Source: Paraconiothyrium sp. Pb-2020 (lineage: Eukaryota; Ascomycota; Dothideomycetes; Pleosporales; Didymosphaeriaceae). From it: a DNA stretch of 64,000 nt. This document shows, one piece after another, positions 1 through 12,100 of the stretch. The stretch lies in assembly GCA_022419385.1 (NCBI GenBank), contig JAJUBI010000001.1, positions 1,798,001 through 1,862,000 on the forward strand, given 5' to 3'. Under the pieces are notes generated by a model. That model was not told the DNA's origin. It did no database searches and worked only from the letters and a program-made list of their open reading frames with translations. How positions within the stretch are numbered: the stretch's first letter is position 1; every line of letters begins with the position of its first letter. The position numbers were made by a program, and so were the translations under genes.

Positions 1-2
1 TC

Positions 3-2060
3 ACGATCCGGAAGGGGCTCGAACTGGTGCTAGAAGTACAAAAAGGGCACACCCAAGATATCGCTAACTACGTCGAGACGGAGCTGAAGATCGGGCAGAC
101 CAAGCTCGCTCAGCAGACCCGTGCGGAACTTCAAGAGAAGGCATCAGGTATCTTTATGTGGATCGTTCTTGTCGTAGGCATCCTGAATAAGGAGTGGGAC
201 CGTGGCCAGGTCCACGCGCTCCGGCGGAAGTTGCAGGAGATTCCCAACGATTTACACGACCTCTTTCGCGATATCTTAACACGTGACTCGCACAACAAGG
301 ATAGTTTAGTGCTATGCATTCAGTGGGTACTCTTCGCGAAGCAGCCGCTAAATCCGGAGCAGTTGTATCATGCCATTCTGTCAGGCGTTGATCCTGATGC
401 GGTGTCGGTATGGGACTCCGAGGAGATCACCAAGGACGTGTTGAAGCGCTTCATACTTGACTGTTCGAAAGGTCTCGTCGAGACTACCACGTCCAAGAAG
501 CAGAAGGTTCAGTTCATACACGAGTCAGTGAGGGACTTCCTCCTTAAAGAGAACGGTCTCGGTAAGATCTGGCCCGAACTTAGGAGCAATTTTCAGGGTC
601 AGAGCCACGAGCGACTGAAGCAGTGCTGCTCCTACTACATCACTTTCGATGTTGCGACATCCTTGAACATCCCCAATAGCCTTCCTAAGGCTTCCTCGCA
701 GCAGGCAGCGGGCATGCGCACATTGGCGATGCAAAACTTCCCATTGCTGGAGTATGCTGTACGGAATGTGCTGCATCACGCAGATACAGCAGAAGGCAGT
801 GGTGTCTCCCAGGAGCACTTTCTCGAAAGCTTTCCGCCTCCTCAATGGGTTAAATTGGACAACCTATTTGAGAAACACGAAGTGCGTAGACACTCGGAAC
901 GCGTTAGTTGTCTATATCTGCTTGCCGAACTTAACATGGCCAATCTCATAAAGGTCTGCCGATCGGTTGATCAATGCATGACAGTGGAGGATGAGCGTTA
1001 CGGCTGTCCTCTTTTCGCAGCGGCTGCCACTGGTAGTAAGGAGGCGCTTAAACTGTGTATGAAATCGATCAGAATAGATGAAACCACTGAGAGACCTCTT
1101 CATGCAGGGGACGAACCCAAATCACAGCACGAGCTGGCTCAACAGGCTGCAAAGCGCGATTTTGCCTACTCGAAAACAAAAGGACTGTTGTTGAGTGCAG
1201 CAGAGCTCGGACATGATACAGTTCTTACCCATTTGATAAGTTTAGGAGGCTTTAAGATTGATTCAAAGGACTCAAAAGATAGAACTACGTTGTGGTGGGC
1301 TTCTAGGAATGGATGTGAGAACGCGGTGAGTTCATTACTTGTCACAAGTTCTGCTACTATCAACAGCAAGGACAAAGACAACAAAACGCCATTGCACATT
1401 GCAGCGGAGACTGGATACGAGGCGGTAGTTGCAGTACTCCTCGACAAAGGCGCCGACGCCAACGCGCAGGGTGGACGGTACGGCAACGCACTCCAGGCGG
1501 CTTCATCGAACGGCAGAGAGGCGGTGGTGAAGATGCTGCTTAACGCGGGCGCCGACGTGAACGCGCAGGGTGGATTCTACAGCAACGCACTCCAGGCGGC
1601 TTCATCGAACGGCAGAGAGGCGGTGGTGAAGATGCTGCTCGACGCGGGCACCAAGGTCAACGCGCAGGGTGGAGAGTACGGCAACGCACTCCGGGCGGCT
1701 TCATATGGAGGCCACAAGCAGGTGGTGAAGATGCTGCTCGACGCGGGCGCCGACGTGAATGCGCAGGGTGGGCTATTCAATAATGCACTCTGGGCGGCTT
1801 CATCTGGAGGCCACGAGGCGGTGGTGAAGATGCTGCTTGACGCGGGCGCCGACGTGAACGCGCAGGGTGGACGGTACGGCAACGCACTCCAGGCGGCTTC
1901 ATCAAACGGCAGAGAGGCGGTGGTAAAGATGCTGCTCAACGCGGGCGCTGACGTAAACACACAGAGTGGATTCTACAGCAACGCACTCCAGGCGGCTTCA
2001 TTAAACGGCAGAGAGGCGGTGGTGAAGATGCTGCTCGAGAAGGGCGCCCTCAAACCATAA
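3..2060 (+). CDS. NACHT/STAND-type ankyrin-repeat protein, 5' end outside window
   Basis: The frame is open from the left edge to TAA at 2058-2060, and the first in-frame start-like codon (27) is GTG, so the true start and the NTPase domain lie upstream. Residues below count from 27. Near residues 38-80 comes the segment 'KASGIFMWIVLVV' followed by an 'LRRKLQEIPNDLHDLF' stretch, and near 162-172 'FIHESVRDFLL'. These are hallmarks of the region after the NACHT domain in fungal NLR-like STAND proteins. Residues about 320-480 hold degenerate ankyrin repeats. Six 33-residue repeats start at nt 1470, 1569, 1668, 1767, 1866 and 1965 and run to the C-terminus. Such proteins are thought to act in non-self recognition or regulated cell death; that role is family knowledge. 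The ligand is unknown. The last two repeats carry RIP-like transitions but stay in frame. Confidence 0.85.
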   Translation, partial: TIRKGLELVLEVQKGHTQDIANYVETELKIGQTKLAQQTRAELQEKASGIFMWIVLVVGILNKEWDRGQVHALRRKLQEIPNDLHDLFRDILTRDSHNKDSLVLCIQWVLFAKQPLNPEQLYHAILSGVDPDAVSVWDSEEITKDVLKRFILDCSKGLVETTTSKKQKVQFIHESVRDFLLKENGLGKIWPELRSNFQGQSHERLKQCCSYYITFDVATSLNIPNSLPKASSQQAAGMRTLAMQNFPLLEYAVRNVLHHADTAEGSGVSQEHFLESFPPPQWVKLDNLFEKHEVRRHSERVSCLYLLAELNMANLIKVCRSVDQCMTVEDERYGCPLFAAAATGSKEALKLCMKSIRIDETTERPLHAGDEPKSQHELAQQAAKRDFAYSKTKGLLLSAAELGHDTVLTHLISLGGFKIDSKDSKDRTTLWWASRNGCENAVSSLLVTSSATINSKDKDNKTPLHIAAETGYEAVVAVLLDKGADANAQGGRYGNALQAASSNGREAVVKMLLNAGADVNAQGGFYSNALQAASSNGREAVVKMLLDAGTKVNAQGGEYGNALRAASYGGHKQVVKMLLDAGADVNAQGGLFNNALWAASSGGHEAVVKMLLDAGADVNAQGGRYGNALQAASSNGREAVVKMLLNAGADVNTQSGFYSNALQAASLNGREAVVKMLLEKGALKP
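1470..2060 (+). repeat. Six tandem 99-bp ankyrin-coding units
   Basis: Each unit begins with GGTGG or a derivative and encodes a G-G-x(3)-N-A-L-x-A-A-S type ankyrin repeat ending in A-D-V-N-A-Q. Units start at 1470, 1569, 1668, 1767, 1866 and 1965; the last is cut by the stop codon. Units 1 and 5 differ at only a handful of bases. High identity between units is a known feature of fungal NLR repeat domains and implies recent unit exchange or expansion. Confidence 0.9.
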
Positions 2061-2400
2061 TTGGGTCTGCGCTCGGCTGATCATGTGACTGACCATTCGG
2101 CCCCAACGCGCAGATTTGTCACATTTAGGGTACAAGTATAATATTTACTAAAGAAACTGGCTCTCCTATATATTATTCTTCTCTTTCTTTTATAGAGGGC
2201 CGGGGATCAGCTTAACTATATGCTGTATTAATCTGCCACAGAGAAGTCTTGAGCCTGCTCTAGATTGAAGTGGTGGTGAGATGGCTACTTCCAGAACTAC
2301 ATACGCGTCGAAGATTCGCCACTTTAGTAACGTTCAACTAACGAACTCCTCCGATAACGCTAGTAGGGAGGACGGCCGAACCGCGCCTACTATAGGGTTA
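2061..2400. other. 3' flank of the ankyrin gene, transition to RIP DNA
   Basis: No gene is visible. Base composition is intermediate: CpG-containing stretches (for example around 2300-2385) alternate with TA-rich stretches. It probably holds the 3' UTR of the ankyrin gene and the left edge of the repeat block. I see no clear terminal repeat or target-site duplication marking the edge. Confidence 0.5.
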
Positions 2401-4880
2401 CAAATGTTTTAAAATATATAAAAAATAGGTAGGTAGAGGTATTTATAGTGCAGCTTATAATTTCGCCACTTTTTAAGCCCTATATATTATCCCTACAAAG
2501 CGCTATTATCTATTTAGTAAAGTACATTTCTAGCGGCCGTGCGTGCAGAATGGCTGAAGTATAGGGACCGAAAACCGATTTCGGTCACTACTATACGAAA
2601 AGAGGGTTAAGACGCCACAGTATACTGTCTTAGATATAAGTCTAGCAGTGGCAATGCAGCTATACTATATAGCTCTCTTTTATCTAATAGTGTATATTGT
2701 AGACTAAATTATAGTACCAGCTGCACATAAGGCAGGTCTCCCCTAGACTAAAAGGCTCCCTAAAGCAGTCAACCCTATTAATTATATTAGGTTGTTTAAA
2801 TTAAGTATTGCCCGGCTACCTTAGCCTAAATTCTACACAGACCTTTATTTTCGTCGACCCAAAATCCAAAATTAAGCCTAAGTTTCCTATAGGAAGCAAC
2901 TATGCTGTTATTTAGATAAGTATAGGTACTCTAAGACTATTAGAAGTTCTAATAACTCTTTTTAATCCTTCTATCTTTATAATCTCTCTCTTTCTTATAT
3001 ATATTGCCTTATCTAGTGCTTAGAAATGCCTACGCACAACACTATATTAACTAGCTATAATACTCTAACTATAGTATTAGAATTAATAATTTTAAAGTAA
3101 GTTTAGCGCTAAGTATATAATAGAGTCTAACTAATAGCTTATAGTAAAAACGCATACAGTTTGCCTCCTATAAAATATTGCAGTAGAGGACTCTTTAAAT
3201 ATAAAATAGGTATAATTAATAGCTTTAAGTGTCCTAACCTTAATAGAATTAATACAAAGAAGTCCAAAAACTGTAAGACTAATATAGTAGAGGTGTAAGG
3301 TAAATACTCTACTTAAGTCTACAATAGAAATATATAGGTAGAACTAGAGAAGAAGTAGACATTAAGGCTACGCTTCTAAGGAGCCTACTAGAAATTATAT
3401 AGGTTAAAGGGCTACTGCTATTTTTAAACACTAGACTAATACGCTGTTTATAAAACTAGAGGGAGGGTAACTATTTATTAAGAATCTTAGTCTAGTACGT
3501 AGAAGGATAATCTAGCCTATTAAAAGGTGGTAAAGACGGCTTAATATACTTCTACACTTAACTGCTATTTTATATATACTAAACTTATTATTGCCATTTC
3601 TATTTTATAAAGTACTACAGTAATATAGTTGTAAGCAGAATTAGTTTCTAGTTTTATACTTTAGTTTATTCTTACAGCATAGACCTCCTAATAAGGGAGT
3701 TTCTTACTTTGTATTAGCGTTTTGCAGCGATACTCTTATAATCTATATATATTTTTAATTACGTTATGTAAGACCTATCTCTTAGTGTAGGTATAGTACT
3801 GTAACTATAGTATATTAATAATATGTCTTTAGTATTATATTAGCCTACAAAATATTACTAGGCTTAAGAACTAAGCTAGGTTATTTCTGTACCTTTCTTT
3901 TGGCTAAGTTATAGTAGTAGACTAGGTTAATTAAGATTCTGTTAGTATCTCTTTATATAAAAAATCTCCTTATATTTTTTATTACAGTATTAGCCAAGAT
4001 ATGTTAAAAATATAATCCTTTTTATAATTTTAGAGGGGAGACGGACGTATACATTAGATAATACTATAATATTACCTCTCTTTATATAGCCCTGGACGGC
4101 GATAAAGAGCGCAGGAAGGTTAAAAGAATAACTCTCCTTATAAATTAACTGCCCTCCTATAATCTTTAATAGAAAGGCTTATAGTAATAATTTAGGTAAT
4201 AGGGTTTATTAGAAAGCAGATGCGAGGTAATAACTTTATAGTTTAATTTCTTTTAAGGTACTTTAGATTTATTATTAATTTTAGTTTAAGACCTCTTTAG
4301 AGAGGTCCTAGTACTTATATTATTCTTTATAGTAGTAGAGAGGGTTAATAGAGGTCTAGTTAGTTTACATGGACCTTTCCTTTTTTAACTACAGTATTAG
4401 CTAAGACATATTAAGAACATAAGCCTTTTTACAGTTTTATAGATACTAGAGTTATTAGAAATATATAGAGAAGTACTTAGGTGTATATTATAGAGTATTA
4501 TATAGGTTAGCTCTTAAAGAATTACTTGGCTAGTACTCTTTGCTATATCTATCTAGAAAGAATATAGTTATCTTTTACAGTATATTCTAATTGTTCTTCT
4601 AAACCTAGGGTTGGTATAGTCTCTAGGGATTTATAGTAAAGTATTATTATTGGCAGATGCAGAAGTTGTATTTAATATATTAGAGTAGTTAACCCTAAGT
4701 AGTTTACAAAGATTAGTTATTTACTATAGAGCTTTAGGTACTTTTATTATACACAGTATATTATGCAGGTATTAAAGAATAGTAATAAAGTATAAATAAT
4801 TAGTATTTAAATACTAAAGAGCTGTGCCGCTTACAAAGCCAGTTAAGTAATATAGAGTAAATTAGGTATAAATATAATTC
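2401..4880. other. RIP-mutated DNA of unknown origin
   Basis: No long open frame and no recognised LTR in this stretch. The part from 2525 to 2660 keeps more CpG than the rest and contains a small palindrome (ACCGAAA...TTTCGGT, about 2566-2585). Two similar segments about 405 bp apart (around 3965-4060 and 4370-4450) suggest an internal duplication. It lies downstream of the DUF3435 relic, read on the minus strand, and could be part of the same element. Confidence 0.4.
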
Positions 4881-7300
4881 ACTACCTATAGCACATAAAA
4901 ACTACTGTTCTTATATAACAATTACTACTACTTTAATAGCACACTCTGTATACATCTAGTATATACCTTATAAAATGTCTTATCCTATATAACTTCTTAG
5001 AATAGGCAGGATAACAGCACTTAAACTTATTCTAATACTAAGGATTCTTAAAATATACCTTAATATGCTTCTTAAGAATTCTTTTTGCAAAATAGGGTAT
5101 ATATGCTATTTATAAGCCTTAGCCAATATAGAGAAGACATACGGGATGTAGAGTAATTACTAGGTATAGATTAGAAAGAGTATTAGCGTCTCCGCCTTTC
5201 TAAATAGTAGTCTTATACCTCTTAAATCTAATATCTAGCTCTATAGGCTTAGTTTAGGGGTTATCTACTTTAAGAATAATAATAAGTTCTCTATACAATC
5301 TGCCTTTTATTTATAGGCCTTTAGGCAAGGAGTTTCCTAGAGGCGGCATATTTAAGCTAGAGTGTAAATATGTTAAATATAAGCTTAATTATTCTTAAGA
5401 GGCTGAGAGAGCATATTAGCTATAGTAGTATACTCTTAAAGCTTAAATTCTAGAGTTAGCAGAGTAAGAATCTTAGTTATAGACTTTCTACTAAGCTGCT
5501 TCTCTATCTTAATAGTATTAATTAAGTTATAGAAGGTTTAGATTGCCTCTTTTAGTTACTTCTTATATAACTTCTCTGTAGTGCTGCTAATCTTATAGAT
5601 AGTTAACTTATAGTCTTTATAAAGCAAAGTTCCTTAATCTTAAATAAGTGGCTAGAAGCCTTATCTATATAACTTATTTTTTTTGTTATCCCTTTCCTTT
5701 TAGAGTTCTACTAGTAGCGGGTAGTTGTGCACCTCCTCTTATTACTAGTTATCTAGTTTAACTAGTGTATATTAGTCTTATAATAAGCCTATTCTTATAA
5801 CAGACCAAACTAAGTCCTCTTAAGAAGGTGTACTAAAATAGATTAACTAGAAATTATGTGCAATATGCGTTAGTATATAGTATCTTTTATAGGTCTTGCT
5901 ACTATAACTTATAGTCTAGTTTTAGTTTATAGTAGGAAGAGCCTCTGGCAGCAGCAATTAGCTTAGGTAAAATAAGGAATATTATTTATAAGGGTTGCCT
6001 ACTATTAATCTTATTACTAGAAGCTTACTGTAGCTGATAAAGCTTAACATTTACTTTAAATCTAGCAATACGCCCTAATTGGACGAAAATTTCCTAATAC
6101 TTCTAGTAGGGGAATACTACTAGTAAAAGGGTATAACTACCCTTAACTGTGCTTTAAATATTAGAAGAAAGGCTTATCTAGTAAGTTCTCTTTCTATCTA
6201 ATATAGAAAACCTTGCGTTCTACTAGTATCTTAAGATTAAAGATTTACTAAATAGTAGAAAAACTATTATAAAATGCATTCTGCCTAAAGCTAATAGCTA
6301 GCAAATATAATACTATGCAGTACACAGGCAATCTCTTAAGGTAAAATATAAACTTCTTTCTAGATAGCAGAGACTAAGTTAGTAAGGCACAATAATTATT
6401 ATAGTATAATATATAATATTCTGTCCCTCTCTTTATTCTTAACGTACACTAGATTTACGTTTACTATAAGAACACTTTAATTAGGATCTATAAGGCTAGA
6501 AACCTTTATAAGTAATATATCCTTAAAGCAGAGTACTTTATTACTTCCTTTATTACTTACACTCTTAATAAGCGCTCCTAGCTGTATAGTAGTAGCTACA
6601 CTTAAGAGGAGGAGGGCTAAAATCTATATATAAATAAAGCTATACAGCAGCTTTTTATTATCTACCTATAGTATATATAGGATAGCAAAGAAATTCTAAA
6701 TATACATAGCTAGCTTTTCCTTCTTTAACCTATCTAGTTTAAGCTCTAGTATCTACTGCATAGGGTTAGATATTAAATACTAGTTAGAGAATTATAAGGG
6801 CTAATAAACTCTATAGACGTCCTTAAGGACCTTATTTACTATTATATAGCCCACAATATAGTTATAATATATACTAAGTTGCTTCTAATAAGTATTAATT
6901 ATACTCTCCTTTTTAATCTAGGAATGCTCTATTCGCTATTCTAAATATATCTTAAATACTACTAAGTTGCATCTACGCAGCTAGTTCTTTAGAAATAGCC
7001 CTATCTCTTCCTAGACTATATAGTAGTAACTAGACAATATTAGCCTAAGTTATATTAATAAACTTTATAGTACTTACCTTTTTTAGAATTTACTTTCTAT
7101 CTTCTATAGTTCTTTTATTCTGTTAGAGTGCCTTAGTTTTGCTAGACCTTACTTCTAATAGTAAGCTATCCTCTTTAGTATTATATCTACTTTAGAAGCT
7201 AGTAGTATATTCTGCTCTTTTTTCCACTCTTTATATAAGTTAATACTACTATCCCTAGAACTGTTAGTTTCTGCATTAGCTACTAATCTAGTATCTATAT
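4880..7300 (-). pseudogene. Relic of DUF3435 tyrosine recombinase with C2H2-like tail
   Basis: Reading the minus strand through its many stops, one frame runs unbroken by indels from about 6660 to 5165. Family features appear in order. The N-terminal 'ESIINTYQKQLSIYYNYIVG' is near 6900. 'ALLLLSVATTIQLGAL' is near 6570-6625; in the family the end reads RPGAL, so the catalytic Arg codon CGG has become CAG and the Pro codon CCA has become CTA, both RIP-type changes. 'SKTYKRYYILTHIAH' (about 5845-5895) contains the expected tandem tyrosines, and 'FSTPSQEDLVWSVIRI' follows (Q read through a stop). In a shifted frame near 5070-4940 come residues of a C2H2-type finger (K-K-H-I-K, K-C-C-x-P-A, H-F). 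The DUF3435 family includes Starship captains, which move very large elements. This copy is dead. Boundaries are approximate. Confidence 0.75.
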
Positions 7301-7940
7301 CTAAACTTAAGTGTGTAACTAATTTAAGATCTTTGTTGCAGACAAAGCTAGAACTATAGTTAGATAATAGTATTGCAGGGGAGGTTAGGCTCTTATAGAT
7401 TAGTACAGCACTTAAGATAGAAGGGATATTGCAGTATTATCTCTTTATTCTATAGGTAGTAGTAGTAGGAACTATTACTACTACTATATAGAAGGTGCTA
7501 GGTCTACAGCTGCGTTAAGCCATTATTATTATATTATAAGTAGATTAGTAAGGTTAAGAACAGTAGCTAGAAAGTAAAAGTATATATTAAAGTAGTTAAG
7601 TATAGAGGGGGCAAAGAACTAGTAGGAGGGCAACTTATAGAGTTAGTTAACAAAATGCCTATAGAGCAGAAAGTAGAGGGATTATATATCTAGTTTTAGT
7701 AGTATTGCTTACGGCGGCGCTTACCCTTAAGAACAGTAATAAGGGGAAGTAAGCCTAGTAAGGTGTAGTTATTAACACACTCTACGCTAGTATCCCTCTA
7801 GTCTAGGCACTATCTTAGTAACTAGGGTTGTTTCTAAAGCAGTAAGCCTTTAGGGGCTAAGTAAAGTAGAAATGCTACTAAAAGCGGCAGCAGATGCCCT
7901 CCTAAAATGGACGCGTTTCCACGACTACTTAAATATATAT
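7300..7940. other. Probable 5' flank of the DUF3435 relic
   Basis: No open frame. CpG content is slightly higher than in the surrounding DNA (for example around 7710 and 7905-7925). It lies upstream of the recombinase relic on the minus strand and ends where homology to the family B tail begins, at about 7940. Confidence 0.35.
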
Positions 7941-8252
7941 AGTAATAAATATACTATTAACATTGTAAGAACCTTAAATATTAAAATAAATATAGGCTTT
8001 ATAAGCAGAGCGCCTAAGTATATTATATAGTAAAAGTATATAAGAAATATTAAGCCTATTATAATAAAAATAAGGTATAGCTAGAAATCTATAATAACCT
8101 ATTTTATTAGTAAGAGTAAGTTGTTTGTTGGTTTTATAAGAAGGTATAAAGGGTAATAATAAACTACTATATAATAGGGCTTACTCTACTAATATAGTAT
8201 AACCCCTACAACAGATAAATCTTCAGGCTGAAGATATAGAAGAGGGAGATAG
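7941..8252 (+). mobile_element. Family B Gypsy, 3' internal tail fragment
   Basis: This matches 54930-55248, the tail of the complete B element, up to the polypurine tract AGAGGGAGATAG next to the LTR. The rest of the B interior is missing, so this is a truncated copy. Homology starts abruptly near 7941. Confidence 0.75.
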
Positions 8253-8675
8253 TATTATAGCTACTATACTATAATAAAATTATAGAAAACTATATATATA
8301 GTAGTAACTAGTTAGATTATATAGATAAGTATTATAACTACAGATTAGATGCTAAGTATAATATAGACATATAATTAGAGTTATATAATTAGATCTATAG
8401 ATTTATAGAATAGAGCTATAGAGTCTAGATTTATTAAATTTATATATAGAGCCTATAGAGCCTAGGTTAGATAGTAGTATATAGAGATAATAGATTACTA
8501 CTAGTAATTTCTTATTATTAATCTATAATATAGTTTACTGTATCTAGTTTTCTTATAGAAGATTACCCTTAAGTCTTTAGTAATATATTCTTATTATAGT
8601 AATTAATTAACGCTTACCTATATATAACTTATATAACTCTACACGCTACTTATCTCTTACTAGAACCCTAACTAG

Positions 8676-9140
8676 TGTTATAAGGGGGTTCTACATACCT
8701 AACCTAGGCCGGCCTTATAGGTATTTAGTAGACGAGAGCAGATAGACAATAAAGGGGTATAAAAATATTCTAACTCTGCTATAGAAAGTAAGGCAATAAT
8801 TATATAAGAAGACTAATAGATCTTATATAGAAGAAGTGCTTTAATTTTAACTATAGAAGAATTAACTATAAAGAATAGAAAATACTTAAAGAATTATTTT
8901 AACTATACTTTTTTATTATCTAGAAGGTCCTGTCTGACCCTAAGGTCCTAGGATCTCTAAGGTCCTTAGATCCCTAAGGTCCCTAGAATCTCCTGCTTAT
9001 ACTAGACCTTATTATATAATAGGTAATATAAGCTACTTTATTAGCTAGCCTATAGGGCTTAATTTAGCTTACTTTTATTACTAATATTCTAAGTATAATT
9101 CTCCCTACTTGCCTTACTTAGTCCTACTGTAATTGTAACA
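8676..9140 (-). repeat. Family A LTR (3' LTR of minus-strand element)
   Basis: As written on the plus strand it starts TGTTATAAGGGGG and ends AATTGTAACA, giving the TG...CA inverted termini of an LTR. It contains a short run of AAGGTCC repeats (about 8925-8995). Confidence 0.85.
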
Positions 9141-12100
9141 TTATCCCCCCCTTTAGGAGTATTATTCTAATACTCTAGTCTAGCTTCCTACAGCGTGGCT
9201 GCCCTAGTAGTACCTATTAGATATATAAAGGTGCGCCAGCCCTCCTGCCTACTTAGGTTATATTCTAACCTAGATTTTCTATTTTGCCCTAAATATGCCT
9301 AAAGCTCCTTGCTTATCTATTTAGAAGCATTATACTTATATACTAGAAGTTAAATTCTAGAGCTTTAAGATATTGCTTAGCTGTAAGTATTATTAAAAGT
9401 TAAAACTTTACTATTTTATAGATGCGGCCTTAGGTTAATATATAGATTATATTTCTATATACTCTAATTATAGCCTGTAAGTTTTAGAGGGTAACTAGGC
9501 TTTAGTTTAAGTAGAGAAAGAGTAGAAATATCTAGCTCTTCTTTAAGTATACGCTGAAACGGCCCGCCTTAAACTAGAGCTAGCTAAAGCTAAGGTAAAG
9601 AAATATTTCTTTACCTATTATAACCTCTAGGTTACTAACATAATTAATTAGCTGTAAAAGAAGGATTTAGCGAAGGGTATAGCTTCTAGTAATACTTATG
9701 TATTACTACCACTTTTACCTTTATTTGCTAATTTTACCTAGTTGTAGGCTAATTCTTTCTTCTTTAACTTTTCTGGCTTTTTATCTAATTTTCTCTAACT
9801 GGGTTTTAATGCTTAGTCGTTTTATCTTAAGGTTTTTCTAGAATAGAAAAACTTTATTCCCCTCTTTAAAGGTTAGTCTCTTAATCCTTTGCTTATTTAT
9901 ATTTTTAGATGCTGAGAGGGCTTTATAGGTAATTTTGTCCTATAATATAAGGTGTAGGTCCCTTATTCTTTAAGTTTTATCCTGTGCTCCTATAGAAATG
10001 CTTTCTATATTCTTTAGATTTTAATAAGTGACTGGCTTATATCTGTAGTTTATATAGTGTGGTGAGTACTCTATTGTACCTAATCTAGTGCTATTATACG
10101 CTAGTTGTGCTGTTGGTAAGAGTTTTATCTAATTATTTTTTTATTTGTTAATATAGAATTATAGATACTATTCTAGTATCTAATTTATGCGTTCTGTCTA
10201 TCTATCTATTTATAGGTAAAAGCTTATTAATAGCTTCCTATTTATGCCTAATATAGCTACAAACATATTTTAGTATTTAGATATAAAGAGTTTATCTTAA
10301 TTTATAATAAATTTCTTAGGTAGACTGTGTTCTGTAAATAGTATATTATTACTTTATAAGTAAGGTCTTCTACTATTATAAACTCTTCTATAGGCCTAAA
10401 CTATACTGCCTTAGTAAGTTAGTCTACTATTACTATAATAGTATTATATATCTATTTAGTTTCCTAGCTGTGGCGATTTTGGGAGCTTTACTATAAAGTC
10501 TATTATTATACTTTGCTATAGCCTTTTAGCTGCTGTAGTAGTTATAGGAGTCTATAAGGCTTATATCTCTTAGGCTTATTTTTATAGTATGCTAAATAGT
10601 TGCTTATTTTCTTAGTAACTAGTTGTTTAAGTTTAGAATAGTATATTTATTTGCAATGCAACGCGTTTTTCTTTAATACCTAGATATCTTTATTTCCTTA
10701 ACTTGTGTAGCTTTCTAATTAAGATAGATATATATTAGTCTTTTACTAGTATTCTTTATTTATAATCCCTCTAGGTTTTATTAAAACTATTCTAGAATAG
10801 ATTGTACTCCTCTCTTTGTTTCTTAGAGAGCTAAGAGTAGTCTTAGAAGTTATATACCTTAGATTCTATATACTAGAAAGAGGCTACTTATACTTTAATC
10901 TTTAGTTAGTTATATTCTAATATTTTATCCTTACGCGTTTGTAATATAGCATTATAGAGGTTAGCCTTATTTTCTATTAGGTTTAATCTTCTACTTAAGG
11001 CGTTAGCTGCGCTATTAAGAGTCCCTAGTTAATAGTAAATTATAAAGTTAAAGTTTACTAGAAATTCTGCTATTATACTTATCTTTAGTTAAGCTTCTTA
11101 GTTATTAAAAGCTAGTAAGGTTCTAGTAGTCTATTTATACCTCTATTTTATAGTATACTTCTGTAAGTTACGCGTTCTACTATTTAAAGGTATCTACTAC
11201 TACTAGTAGTTTCTTATTATAAATATTATAGTTAAGTTCTGCTTCTAAGAACTTTTAAGAATAGTAGAACACTAGTCTCTATTTTCTATCTTTATTTAGT
11301 TATAAAGGATTGCTTCTAGTGTATAATCTAATATATTTATTTCTACCCTTATAGGTTTCTTAGGGTTAAACATTTGGAGTAAAGGTACTATAAGAAATAT
11401 TTTCTTTAACCTTTTAAATATTTCTAGCAGTCTTCTAATAATTAGCTAGATAACCTTATTATTCTTTTTCTTTATAAGATCTGTTAATAGTGCTGTTATC
11501 TTAGAATAGTTCTTAATAAACTTTTAATAGAAGTTAGTAAACCCTAGAAAGGATTAGATATTCTTTACTAACTTAGAAACTAGCCATTTCTGTATAGTAG
11601 CTATCTTCTTTAGATCTATAGATACTCCTTCCCTTAAGATAATAAATCCTAGGTACTCTATTTTTATAATATAAAACTTGCATTTATCTAGGTGTAGGAG
11701 TAACTTATACTTCTTTAGCTTCTTAAGTACCTTCTTTATATATTCTATATACTTCTTTAGCGTCCCGCTAGAATAGATAAGTATATTATTAAGGTATACT
11801 GTATAGAATATATCTAAATACTTATATAAGGCTTTATTAATAACTACCTAGAATTGTAGGCGTATTAGTTAAGCTAAAAGGTATAACTGTATATTTATAG
11901 AGACTAAACTAGGTTCTAAATATAGTTTTTTATTTATGTTCTTTTACTATTTATATACGGGATATCTATTATGTATATTAAATTTTATAAACTACTTAGT
12001 TCTGTAGAGTCTGTCTATAAGCTCTGTAATTAATAGCAGTAGGTACTAGTTTTTAATTATAGCAATATTTAGCTATCTATAATCTATATAGAGTTGCAGC

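Noticed and set aside
8925..8995. AAGGTCC repeats in the A LTR considered as telomeric-like or a regulatory array
   Set aside because: Only a few imperfect units, shared by the LTR copies. They are part of the LTR and not TTAGGG-like.
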